NCBI RefSeq assembly: GCF_902859855.1
Contig: NZ_CADIKH010000016.1
Span: forward strand, 1-64,000
Source of the DNA: Paraburkholderia humisilvae
GTDB taxonomy: Bacteria; Pseudomonadota; Gammaproteobacteria; Burkholderiales; Burkholderiaceae
Direction of reading: 5' to 3'
DNA: 64,000 nt
Positions 50,696 to 58,646 of this stretch are shown one piece after another. The translations under genes and the position numbers were made by a program. Position 1 is the first letter of the stretch, and each line of letters begins with the position of its first letter. The notes under the pieces are model-generated. The model was given only the letters and a program-made list of their open reading frames with translations, made no database searches and was not told where the DNA came from.

Positions 50696-51892
50696 GTGTT
50701 CAGCACTTCACTCGCATTCTTCTCGCATGGCCTAAGCGCTTTCCCGTGGTGGAAGGTCCTGTTAGTCACGCTGATGTCGACGCATGTCACCATCATCAGT
50801 GTGACGGTCTACCTGCACCGCTGTCAGGCTCACCGCGCGCTTGACCTGCATCCTCTCGCCAGTCATTTCTTTCGCTTCTGGTTGTGGATGACGACAGGGA
50901 TGGTCACGGGCGAGTGGACCGCGGTCCACCGCAAGCACCATGCGAAGTGCGAAACGCATGAGGATCCTCACAGCCCACAGATCAGCGGCATCTGGCAGGT
51001 GCTGCTTGGCGGCGCCGAACTTTACCGCATCGAAGCGAGGAACGAGGAAACACGGCGCAAGTTCGGCCACGGTACACCCGACGACTGGCCGGAGCGGAAC
51101 CTTTATGGAAAGTATCCGAATCTCGGCGTCAGTCTGCTGATGGTGATCGACGTTGCGCTGTTTGGTGTCGTCGGCCTGTCGGTTTGGGCCTTGCAGATGA
51201 TGTGGATTCCTTTCTGGGCCGGCGGCGTGGTCAACGGGCTGGGCCATTTCTGGGGTTACCGAAACTTCGGAACGCCCGATGCGAGCACGAATGTGATCCC
51301 TCTCGGCATCCTGATCGGTGGCGAAGAACTTCACAACAATCACCACGCTTACGCAATATCCGCCAAGCTGTCGAACAGATGGTACGAGTTCGACATCGGC
51401 TGGATGTACATTCGTATCCTTTCAGCGCTTGGACTGGCCACAGTCAGGAACGCGGCGCCCGGACCCCATCCGGTCAAAGGCAAGACGATACTCGACGACG
51501 AGACGCTGCAAGCGGTACTGCGAAACCGCTGCGAGGTGATGGCAAGCTATGCCCGAACGGCTGAACGTGCGTACCGGCGTGAACTTCTGCATGTGATGCA
51601 CATTAGCCGCCGCGAGCGAGCGGTGCTGATGCGCGGCATAAGAGACTGGTTTCGCGACGGGCAGGCAGAGCATGACGGGACGTGCCAGCCGGCGCCCATG
51701 CGGCTATACGACAATGCCCCGACGCTGCGTGTCTGCGCCGAATTGCGCGTGGATCTGTCGGCAATCTGGGAGCGCTCGAATCGCTCCCGGGGGCAGCTGC
51801 TTTGTCAGTTGCAGGACTGGTGCCGTCGTGCCGAACAAAGTCGCATCGACGCTCTCAGGGAATTTTCGCTTCGTCTTCGCCGTTACGGTTGA
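50696..51892 (+). CDS. Membrane fatty acid desaturase (acyl-CoA delta-9 type) with C-terminal extension
   Basis: The 398-residue enzyme introduces a double bond into acyl chains. The three His boxes are present: HRCQAH (HxxxxH), HRKHH, and HNNHH, preceded by membrane segments such as TMSTHVTIISVTVYLH in general character. A soluble C-terminal extension of about 150 residues, rich in Arg and Glu (LRNRCEVMASYARTAERAYR), follows the last His box. The start is a GTG after AGAGAGAGG. Desaturation would adapt membrane fluidity to cold or oxidative stress. Redox partners are elsewhere. Confidence 0.88.
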   Translation: MFSTSLAFFSHGLSAFPWWKVLLVTLMSTHVTIISVTVYLHRCQAHRALDLHPLASHFFRFWLWMTTGMVTGEWTAVHRKHHAKCETHEDPHSPQISGIWQVLLGGAELYRIEARNEETRRKFGHGTPDDWPERNLYGKYPNLGVSLLMVIDVALFGVVGLSVWALQMMWIPFWAGGVVNGLGHFWGYRNFGTPDASTNVIPLGILIGGEELHNNHHAYAISAKLSNRWYEFDIGWMYIRILSALGLATVRNAAPGPHPVKGKTILDDETLQAVLRNRCEVMASYARTAERAYRRELLHVMHISRRERAVLMRGIRDWFRDGQAEHDGTCQPAPMRLYDNAPTLRVCAELRVDLSAIWERSNRSRGQLLCQLQDWCRRAEQSRIDALREFSLRLRRYG

Positions 51893-52402
51893 TGTCCGCG
51901 CAGGTACCGGGCGTCATAGGGATGGCCTTCTGGTGCCCATCCATTGCTGGCCGGCCGGCTTGATGGTCCCCCTCACGCTGACCCTTGCGTGCGCTTACCC
52001 GCTATTGTCGACCCCGCGTCCGAGGGCGGCGTCGTCGCTCCAGCTCCGGGAATCAGGAACATTGCCATGCAAAGCAGCACGGCAAGGGCGCCAGCTTTGA
52101 GAGCGAACGGCCGGCCCGGACACGCATCGTCTCAAACGTACCGGCAAACAGTGTAGAAACGGCGTCGTCGCTGTGCTCGCTTAGGGTTGGAGCTCCCTGA
52201 CTGTACGCGCCCGTAAAGACTACTGATCGAGTCGGGCCGACATGCCGCTTCGTTGTCACGCACGGAGCAGCTCATCCGCGATGATTTCGTCCGTCTAATC
52301 GTGTACGCCCCCGTGGACAGCCAAAGGGTCGAGGAATGCCTGCGCGGGCACACCCCATGCGCTGGGTTGCAGACACCCAACCCAACTGGAACGGAGGTTC
52401 CC
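51893..52402. other. Intergenic region between desaturase and manganese catalase
   Basis: No gene is supported in these 510 bases, although several frames are open. It may contain the promoter of the catalase gene, but I could not identify convincing boxes. No repeat or terminator of note was found. Confidence 0.45.
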
Positions 52403-53287
52403 ATGTTCATGCACAACAGGCTGCTGCAGTACACGGTGCGCGTAGGCGCGACCAATCCCGGTCTCGCAAACCTGATGCTCGAGCAGTTCGGCGGGCCGCA
52501 GGGCGAGCTTGCCGCTGCGATGCGCTACTTCACCCAGGCCGTCGCCGAGGAAGATCCGGGCCGCAAGGATATGCTGTACGACATTGCGACCGAGGAGCTC
52601 AGCCACCTCGAGATCATCGGCTCGATCGTGGCGATGTTGAACCGCGGCGCGAAAGGAGAGCTTGCTGAAGCGGTGGATGAGCAGGCGGAGTTGTACCGCA
52701 AGCTTAATGCTGCAGGCAACGATAGCCACGTCACCCAGCTCCTGCACGGCGGTGGTCCCGCGCTGACCAATTCAGGAGGCGTCCCGTGGACGGCCGCCTA
52801 CATTGACACGATCGGTGAGCCGACCGCTGATCTGCGCTCGAACATCGCGGCCGAGGCACGCGCGAAAATTCTCTACGAGCGGTTGTTCAACGTCACAGAC
52901 GATCCGGGTATCCGCGATGCGCTGGGTTTTCTGATGACCCGCGAAGTGGCCCACCAGAAATCGTTCGAGAAAGCGCTGTATGCGATATCGCCGAATTTCC
53001 CGCCGGGCAAGCTGGCACCGATGCCCGAATTCGCGAGCACCTACTTCAAGATGTCGCACGGCGGGGAGGGGGTTGGAGCGCCCTGGAACAGCGGCACCGG
53101 GCTCACGATGAAGGATGGCGAACCCGCGGTGGATGGCGGAGACGGTAACGCTTGGGTTAACCTCGATTCTGCCGAGAAAACGCCGCTGTCCGCGATGGCC
53201 GCGCGCCTTCGGTCGGATCCGGAAAGCGATCCGATGACTGGCGCGGAACTCGGCAGCGCAGAGGCGCTTTCCGACGACGTACTGTGA
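52403..53287 (+). CDS. Manganese catalase
   Basis: This 294-residue enzyme dismutates hydrogen peroxide with a dinuclear manganese centre. Candidate ligands are Glu35 (PQGELAAAM), Glu65 and His68 (TEELSHLE), Glu in AEARAKILYERL, and His in TREVAHQKSFEKAL, matching the ferritin-like family. ACGGAGGTTCCC precedes ATG 52403; the frame remains open upstream but that part is not family-like. It is 66 bases before the YciF-type gene, a common pairing, and provides heme-independent peroxide removal. Confidence 0.93.
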   Translation: MFMHNRLLQYTVRVGATNPGLANLMLEQFGGPQGELAAAMRYFTQAVAEEDPGRKDMLYDIATEELSHLEIIGSIVAMLNRGAKGELAEAVDEQAELYRKLNAAGNDSHVTQLLHGGGPALTNSGGVPWTAAYIDTIGEPTADLRSNIAAEARAKILYERLFNVTDDPGIRDALGFLMTREVAHQKSFEKALYAISPNFPPGKLAPMPEFASTYFKMSHGGEGVGAPWNSGTGLTMKDGEPAVDGGDGNAWVNLDSAEKTPLSAMAARLRSDPESDPMTGAELGSAEALSDDVL

Positions 53288-53353
53288 CTGGAATTTCCGC
53301 CGTTTTACTTACGAACATCATTTCACAAATTTCATCTATTCAGGGAGTGAGCC

Positions 53354-53848
53354 ATGACCACCAGGACCATCAGCGATCTGTTTATCCATTCGCTATCCGA
53401 CATATACAGCGCAGAGAAGCAGATGACGAAGTCGCTGCCGAAGCTTGCCCGCGCGGCAACCAATTCCGATCTGAGCGCTGCTTTCATGACACATCTGGAG
53501 GAAACGCGGGGCCAGATTGAACGGATCGACGAGGTTGTCGAAGCATGCGGGATCCGTCTCAAGCGGGTCAAATGCGTCGCCATGGAAGGCCTTGTTGAGG
53601 AGGGCCAGGAGCTGATCGATGAGATCGAGCGTGGTCCCGTTCTCGACGCAGGGCTGATTGGGGCCGCGCAAAAGGTCGAGCATTACGAGATCGCCGCCTA
53701 TGGCTCGATCATCGCGCTTGCAAAGCAGCTGGGAGAAACGCATGCGGTCACCCTTCTGCTGCAGACACTGAGCGAAGAGAAAGCCACGGACGAGAAACTG
53801 TCGCTCCTCGCTGAGGAGGAGGTTGTAGCCGAAGCGCTCGGTAAATGA
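53354..53848 (+). CDS. yciF: YciF/DUF892 ferritin-like protein
   Basis: The 164-residue protein has the DUF892 four-helix bundle: DLFIHSLSDIYSAEKQMTKS, FMTHLEETRGQIERIDEVVE, and AQKVEHYEIAAYGSIIALAK. The Glu and His residues in the second, third and fourth helices are the likely di-iron ligands of a ferroxidase-like site. YciF proteins are induced by general and osmotic stress. AGGGAGTGAGCC precedes the ATG. With the manganese catalase just upstream it forms a peroxide/iron protection pair. Confidence 0.93.
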   Translation: MTTRTISDLFIHSLSDIYSAEKQMTKSLPKLARAATNSDLSAAFMTHLEETRGQIERIDEVVEACGIRLKRVKCVAMEGLVEEGQELIDEIERGPVLDAGLIGAAQKVEHYEIAAYGSIIALAKQLGETHAVTLLLQTLSEEKATDEKLSLLAEEEVVAEALGK

Positions 53849-54132
53849 ACCGCCTCGGTGCAGGCACGCGCCACTTGCGGCTGCGCAGCGCGTGCCCATT
53901 TCGCGGAGCCGCTTGGAAAGAGTGGATGGTCACCTATCAGGTGCTGGTATGGCTCGGTGCGGCTCTGCTCTCGATCAGCGGCTGGATATGAGCGGTGGCG
54001 GAGCGCAAGCCGGAACAACGATCTTCCCTGAGCACGTGTCTGCGCACGGCTCAGCCCCGCATCGAACGATCGGCTTCATCTGTTGAACACAAGCAATCGT
54101 GAGAGCACACCCACTCCAGCTCTCCAGCGAAA

Positions 54133-54447
54133 CTAAAGCGGCAGGAACAGGTTGATGCCGGGTGCCGCTACCGGCGCATAGACGAGAGGCGGCGCGCCAG
54201 CACTATAGCCATATCCCTGGTCGCGATCGCCGTACCGGTTGTCATGGCGATGATCGTCATGTCGGTATGCCTGCCGGGGGGCGGCGGCGTGTCCCCCGCT
54301 ATGCCGCTGGTCTCCGCGGTGAGCATCCTCTGCTCGCAGAGGCGTGGTTGCGAAGATGCAGGAAATCGCTAATGCGAAGCCGACTGTCCTCAGGTACTTC
54401 GCTCTCGTAGGACGTTTGCCCGGCGCGCGCGTGTTTGGGGTTTTCAT
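54133..54447 (-). CDS. Exported His/Asp-rich small protein
   Basis: The 104-residue protein has a signal peptide (YLRTVGFALAISCIFATTPL). The mature part is rich in His, Arg, Asp and Tyr (APRQAYRHDDHRHDNRYGDR) and ends in a Pro/Ala-rich hydrophobic segment. This composition suggests metal binding in the periplasm, but no family is recognised. CAGGAGAACACC precedes ATG 54447. It lies 82 bases downstream of the Spy-like gene on the same strand and is probably in its operon. Confidence 0.7.
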   Translation of the reverse strand: MKTPNTRAPGKRPTRAKYLRTVGFALAISCIFATTPLRAEDAHRGDQRHSGGHAAAPRQAYRHDDHRHDNRYGDRDQGYGYSAGAPPLVYAPVAAPGINLFLPL

Positions 54448-54529
54448 GGTGTTCTCCTGTGTGTGGACCGTCGCCTTTGCCATATCGCGCGGTGCCGGTT
54501 CGCCGTCGACTGCGGGGCCTGGCCCGGGG

Positions 54530-55012
54530 TCAACCCTTCTTCGCAGCATGGTGGTGGTCACTGCGGAAGATGAGATCGGCATTGTGCTTCTGCGTGTCCG
54601 ACATGCTGTTATAAAGCGGTTCGAAGGCCGAAGTGAGTTTTCTGACGCCATCCGCATGAGCATCGACAACCTGGCCGTACGCGCGTAGATCGTCAATCGC
54701 GCTCATGCTGTTTGCGGTAGCGGCACGGGACTGTCTGAGCGAATCCATGGTGCTGGCGTTATCGCGCATCGCCTGCGCGACCGGCTGCCAGAGCGATTCC
54801 TGAGCAGCGGTAATCTGAAGCCTCGTATGCAGGTTGTCGATGCGCGTATCGACCGGCGTGTGAGCGGCCACGGTCATGACGTGCGCGCCCGGCGCGGGCT
54901 GCGCTGGGGAGTCGGCACCTGCCGCATGCACGGACATCGCGATGCCGAGAAACAGGCTCGCGGCGAGCACAGCTTGGGTTCGTAGCTGGAAGAGAGTAGG
55001 TGTGTGTTTCAT
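54530..55012 (-). CDS. Spy/CpxP-like periplasmic chaperone
   Basis: The 160-residue protein has a signal peptide ending near VHA-A. The mature part has the helical LTxxQ-type repeats: DNLHTRLQITAAQESLWQPV and AFEPLYNSMSDTQKHNADLI. Spy-like proteins bind unfolded proteins in the periplasm and are induced by envelope stress. The His-rich C-terminus (DHHHAAKKG) is less typical. The gene may share a transcript with the small His/Asp-rich gene downstream. Confidence 0.87.
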   Translation of the reverse strand: MKHTPTLFQLRTQAVLAASLFLGIAMSVHAAGADSPAQPAPGAHVMTVAAHTPVDTRIDNLHTRLQITAAQESLWQPVAQAMRDNASTMDSLRQSRAATANSMSAIDDLRAYGQVVDAHADGVRKLTSAFEPLYNSMSDTQKHNADLIFRSDHHHAAKKG

Positions 55013-55090
55013 GAGGGTCTCAAAAGGGATTCGAACGGTCTGGGGCGAGCGAGCCGTGCATCCCTGCAGGGCTCTTACGCTTCGCGATTT

Positions 55091-55681
55091 TCAAAGTGAC
55101 GCGAGCCGGGTGACCTTGGTGCCTTGCAACGATGCGCCCGCCATCAAGCCAGTGTTAGTGAGAACCAGAACGTCGACCTGTCCGCCGGCGGTGCTGGTGT
55201 CGAGCGCGCCGTTCGCGCCGACTTTCAATACGGCTACGGAGGCATCGCCGCCAGCCGACCATCCCTCTGTGCTGCGGAAGCGGTTGAGCGACTCGTCGGT
55301 CATGAACAGGAATACGATCGCGCGCGATTGCGCGCCGAGCTGCCAGCCGATCGAACCTGTTGTGGTGCTGTAGTAGCCGATCGTCTTTCCGCCGACGCGC
55401 AAAGATCCTTCGCCATACTGACCACCGACCACGAAGCCGACGTCGATCACCGAAGGGAACGTCAGTACGCCATGCGCCTTGGCGACCAGTTCACGCGAAC
55501 CGCTGGCGACGCCGTATAGACGCGTCAAGGTGGAGTCGACATCGGCATCAATGGCGCGGCGCTTGTCTATCTGCTCACCGCGGCTCGCGTCGGAGGTCGG
55601 GGTGGTCGTGCAAGCTGAGATAGCGGCGCCAAGCGCGAGTAGCGATCCCGGTGTACTCCAGATAAAGGTTCGTCTAAGCAT
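55091..55681 (-). CDS. SYLF-domain lipoprotein (second copy)
   Basis: The 196-residue protein is a paralogue of that at 48790: both begin MLRRTF and share the order of motifs throughout. The signal ends ISAC (Cys24). The SYLF domain includes TLTRLYGVASGSRELVAKAH, GVLTFPSVIDVGFVVGGQYG, and YYSTTTGSIGWQLGAQSRAI. It is probably an outer-membrane or inner-membrane lipoprotein. It lies 78 bases upstream of the Spy-like gene on the same strand, an envelope-stress context. Confidence 0.9.
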   Translation of the reverse strand: MLRRTFIWSTPGSLLALGAAISACTTTPTSDASRGEQIDKRRAIDADVDSTLTRLYGVASGSRELVAKAHGVLTFPSVIDVGFVVGGQYGEGSLRVGGKTIGYYSTTTGSIGWQLGAQSRAIVFLFMTDESLNRFRSTEGWSAGGDASVAVLKVGANGALDTSTAGGQVDVLVLTNTGLMAGASLQGTKVTRLASL

Positions 55682-56022
55682 GATTTTCTCCCGGTTGATC
55701 GACGATAGAGGTCACGCTACGCGCATGCGAAGGAGAATGCGGTACGACAGCGTACAGACGCTGGTCAGGTTGGTCGAGGTTCGACCGCAGCGTCTTTGCC
55801 ATCCGTCGCGATGCCCTTGTCGCGATGGGTCGCACGCGATTCGGTCCGCGTCAGTATCCACGGCCGGTGCACGCTGGATCGCGTCGATCGCGCTTGATGA
55901 CATCGCTTATGGCACGCACGCGTACGATGCGTCGAACAAAGACGTCTTTGATTGATCGCCGGGTGAAGCACTTTCGCATGGTGCGTCAGGTACTGGAAAG
56001 CGGGTCGCGAATCGCCGCGCGA
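55682..56022. other. Intergenic region between SYLF lipoprotein and response regulator
   Basis: No supported gene is seen in these 341 bases. Short open frames exist on both strands but none has a ribosome site or recognisable protein. It should hold the promoter for the minus-strand SYLF gene. Confidence 0.45.
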
Positions 56023-56424
56023 CTAGGATGGATCGTCCGCGGCGGCAGCGCGCATGTGGGCTGTTATCGCAGCCAGAACGGCCGGGAGGTCGGCCGGCTT
56101 GACAAAATGGTGGTTGAATCCGGCTGCGATCGATGCGGCCTGCTGGGCGGGCGACGTCAGCGCGCTAATCGCCACCAGTAACGGGGGCGGTGCGGATCGC
56201 AGGTGCCGGATCGCTCTAGCCACGGCACGCCCGTCCATACCCGGCATCTGAATGTCGAGCACAACGGCGTCCGGACGCCAGGCGCTGTATTCGGCAAGCG
56301 CGTGCGCGCCATGTCCCGTGGTGCGGGTGTCGTACCCGTGAGCGTCGAAGAAGAGCACGTATGCCGCCAGTGAGTCCGGGTCGTCGTCGGCGATGAGCAG
56401 ACGCGTGGTGTTGACGGGCGACAT
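56023..56424 (-). CDS. Single-domain response regulator
   Basis: The 133-residue protein is only a receiver domain. The phosphoacceptor is Asp57 in VVLDIQMPGMDG, the acidic pocket is at Asp13-Asp15 (IADDDP), and the conserved Lys is in HFVKPAD. It has no output domain, so it acts by protein contact. AGGAGAATTCG precedes ATG 56424. It is divergent from the histidine kinase at 56560, with 135 bases between, and is probably its partner. Confidence 0.92.
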   Translation of the reverse strand: MSPVNTTRLLIADDDPDSLAAYVLFFDAHGYDTRTTGHGAHALAEYSAWRPDAVVLDIQMPGMDGRAVARAIRHLRSAPPPLLVAISALTSPAQQAASIAAGFNHHFVKPADLPAVLAAITAHMRAAAADDPS

Positions 56425-56559
56425 CGAATTCTCCTGTTTGTTGACAGGCAGCAATCGTCGGACCCGACGACCCCATATCGTGGGTTTGCCAATTGCCAGG
56501 GATTCCGCAAAAATGCCTGATACGAAATCAAGACATTTCGGTCCGTCTCAGGGGTAAAC

Positions 56560-57684
56560 ATGCGATTAGCTGACTTCATCCTCGACCATATGGAAGCTAT
56601 TTTGTCGCGATGGGAGGCGTTCGCCGGCACCCTGTTGCCCGCAGCGACCGGCATGAAATCGCTAGCCTTGCGGGACCATGCGCAGCAGCTTTTGCAGGCC
56701 ATCGCAAAGGATCTGTCCACTCCCCAAAGCGAGGATGACCAGGTCGAGAAGTCGATGGGGCGGGCGTCCAAAATGGCCGGCGCTCCGGAGACAGCTGCAC
56801 AAACGCACGCGCTCATGCGCGCGCGAAGCGGCTTTGACATCAACCAGCTGGTTGCCGAATACCGCGCTCTGCGCGCCAGCGTGCTCCGGCTATGGACGGA
56901 AGGTCGTGAGCCCGACAGTCATCACGTGGATGACATGGTCCGCTTCAACGAGGCCATCGATCAGGCCATCGCCGAATCGATCAGCTATTTCAGCGCGCAT
57001 GTCGACCAGGCTCGCAATCTGTTGCTTGGAATGCTCGGGCACGACATGCGCAGTCCGCTGCAGACCATCCGGATAACCGCGGCCTATCTCGCGGCGCTGA
57101 ACGCCGGTGAAAAAGTGTCGAGCGCCGCGTCCCGCTTGATCAGAAGCGGTGTACGCATGCAGGCGTTGCTGGACGATATGGTTGACTACAATCGGACGCG
57201 GCTTGGGCTGGATATCAGTATCGCGCCTGCCACCACCGATCTGGCGTTGCTGTTTGCCGATGAGCTGGACCAGTTGCGAGTCGTGCATCCAGACCGTCAG
57301 GTCGATCTGGACGTGAGCGGTGACTGCGTCGGGGTTTGGGACGGCAGACGTCTGCAGCAGTTGCTTGGCAATCTCGTCCTGAATGCGATCAAGTACGGCG
57401 CGCAAGACTCGCCGGTGCGGGTGACGGTGACCGGCAGGGACGCGGACGTGTTGCTGGACGTCACGAACGCTGGCGTTGCCATTGAGCGCTCGACCCTCGA
57501 GCGCATCTTTGATCCACTACAACGTGGCCCGAACCATCAAGGCGGAAATGCCGATGGTAGTCTCGGGCTGGGGCTGTATATCGCGCGCGAGATTGCCAGG
57601 GCTCATGGGGGTGAGATTGGTGCGCGATCCGACGAGACCGAAACGGTGTTCTCGGTACGCCTGCCTCGTAGCTTGACAGGCTGA
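56560..57684 (+). CDS. Sensor histidine kinase with RsbRD-type N-terminal domain
   Basis: The 374-residue cytoplasmic kinase has an N-terminal helical domain of the RsbRD type (ADFILDHMEAILSRWEAFAG), then a HisKA dimerisation domain with the phosphoacceptor His161 in LGHDMRSPLQ. A HATPase_c domain follows, with N-box LLGNLVLNAIKYG and G2-box GSLGLGLYIAREIA. There is no membrane segment. RsbRD-like domains occur in stress-signalling proteins. It is divergent from a single-domain response regulator, suggesting a two-component pair that controls the stress island. Confidence 0.92.
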   Translation: MRLADFILDHMEAILSRWEAFAGTLLPAATGMKSLALRDHAQQLLQAIAKDLSTPQSEDDQVEKSMGRASKMAGAPETAAQTHALMRARSGFDINQLVAEYRALRASVLRLWTEGREPDSHHVDDMVRFNEAIDQAIAESISYFSAHVDQARNLLLGMLGHDMRSPLQTIRITAAYLAALNAGEKVSSAASRLIRSGVRMQALLDDMVDYNRTRLGLDISIAPATTDLALLFADELDQLRVVHPDRQVDLDVSGDCVGVWDGRRLQQLLGNLVLNAIKYGAQDSPVRVTVTGRDADVLLDVTNAGVAIERSTLERIFDPLQRGPNHQGGNADGSLGLGLYIAREIARAHGGEIGARSDETETVFSVRLPRSLTG

Positions 57685-57899
57685 TCGCGTTTGCGCGGAA
57701 CCCTGACCCGGGATTTGCATTGCATTCCTGAATCCAGCAGATCGTATCCGGCCGACACGAGCAGATTGCCGTATTGCGCGTTGAAGTTCTTCGTCACACC
57801 AGGCGTAAAGTAATTTCGCCAGTCTCCCGCGATGCCTTTGCGCTCGTGAGACATGCGGTTTTCCTCTTCGGGCTTTCGAAGCAGGTCTTCATAGCGAAC
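57603..57899 (-). pseudogene. Sulfotransferase remnant (C-terminal part)
   Basis: On the minus strand, GENFVRYEDLLRKPEEENRM followed by SHERKGIAGDWRNYFTPGVT and KNFNAQYGNLLVSAGYD is the C-terminal segment of a sulfotransferase domain: YEDLL, the cofactor-binding RKGxAGDW motif and the FNxxYGxLL helix. An in-frame TAG precedes GENF, and nothing of the N-terminal cofactor loop is present. The open frame from ATG 57854 is only a part of this remnant. It overlaps the last 80 bases of the histidine kinase on the other strand. Confidence 0.75.
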
Positions 57900-58183
57900 G
57901 AAATTTTCCCCGGACTAGCCGATCCAGGTGTTTGGACTGCGGGTTAACACCTATCAATCGACGGTTGTGCGTTGCAAGTCTGACCTGCCTGCGCGAATGG
58001 TCGGTGGCAGCGCTCGTTTGCGCACCGCGTTCCATGGCTCGGTATACGATATCAAGTCATTGTTTTGTTGAAGGTTTTTGAATCTGGAGCGGGTGCTTGA
58101 GATGGCGCAAGTTCAAGGTTAAGTGAACAAAGTTCAAACTTGAGTGAGTCTCGACAGCGGCCTGATTAAGTGCGCTCACGCTT
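57900..58183. other. Intergenic region upstream of the groES promoter
   Basis: No gene is supported. Near 58109-58145 the sequence has GTTCA-N8-TGAAC and AAGTT-CA-AACTT inverted repeats close together, possibly additional regulatory sites for groES-groEL. The promoter and CIRCE element follow. Confidence 0.45.
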
Positions 58184-58213
58184 CTTGAATTTGTCACTCC
58201 CTCTCCATATAAT
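58184..58213 (+). promoter_or_regulatory. Overlapping sigma70 and sigma32 promoters of groES-groEL
   Basis: TTGAAT (58185-58190) and TATAAT (58208-58213) are separated by 17 bases, a strong sigma70 promoter. The same stretch reads CTTGAAT (58184-58190), a 12-base spacer and CTCCATAT (58203-58210), which fits a sigma32 heat-shock promoter. Both forms of control would overlap the CIRCE element that starts at 58213. Confidence 0.85.
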
Positions 58214-58239
58214 TAGCACTCGTCGCACCCGAGTGCTAA
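58213..58239 (+). promoter_or_regulatory. CIRCE element (HrcA operator)
   Basis: TTAGCACTC at 58213-58221 and GAGTGCTAA at 58231-58239 are separated by nine bases, an exact match to the CIRCE consensus. HrcA binds it and represses groESL in the absence of heat stress. It begins at the last base of the -10 box. Confidence 0.97.
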
Positions 58240-58312
58240 CAGTTTCTCCGGCCGGGCTCGCCGGTCGGGTTGTCCTCAGCGTTCTTCAGTCTCAACCAAG
58301 AGAGGAGTATGT

Positions 58313-58603
58313 ATGAACCTTCGTCCTTTGCACGATCGCGTGATCGTCAAGCGTCTTGACCAGGAAACCAAGACCGCTTCGGGTATCGTGATCCCCGATG
58401 CCGCAGCGGAAAAGCCGGATCAAGGCGAAATCCTCGCAGTCGGCCCGGGCAAGCGTGACGACAAGGGCGCCCTGATCGCGCTCGACGTGAAGATCGGCGA
58501 CCGCGTCCTGTTCGGCAAGTACGCTGGCCAGACCGTCAAGGTCGACGGCCAGGAACTGCTGGTGATGCGCGAAGAAGACATTATGGCTGTGGTGAACAGG
58601 TAA
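58313..58603 (+). CDS. groES: Co-chaperonin GroES
   Basis: The 96-residue protein forms the heptameric lid of the GroEL cage. It begins MNLRPLHDRVIVKRLDQETK and carries the mobile loop TASGIVIPDAAAEKPDQGEI, followed by the core barrel ending EEDIMAVVNR. AAGAGAGGAG precedes the start. It is the first gene of the heat-shock operon, 43 bases before groEL, under CIRCE and overlapping sigma70/sigma32 promoters. Confidence 0.99.
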   Translation: MNLRPLHDRVIVKRLDQETKTASGIVIPDAAAEKPDQGEILAVGPGKRDDKGALIALDVKIGDRVLFGKYAGQTVKVDGQELLVMREEDIMAVVNR

Positions 58604-58646
58604 GTTCACGTCCCAGTTCATTCAAAAGCATTCAAGGAGTTAGAAG

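Noticed and set aside
53926..53991. 21-codon hydrophobic frame after the YciF gene
   Set aside because: It could be a tiny membrane peptide (YQVLVWLGAALLSISGWI), but the ribosome site is weak and it may equally be a remnant of a larger lost gene.
43212..58000. Genomic island with mobile-element borders
   Set aside because: No tRNA, direct repeat, integrase or transposase was found at either edge. The region is called an island only for its gene content.
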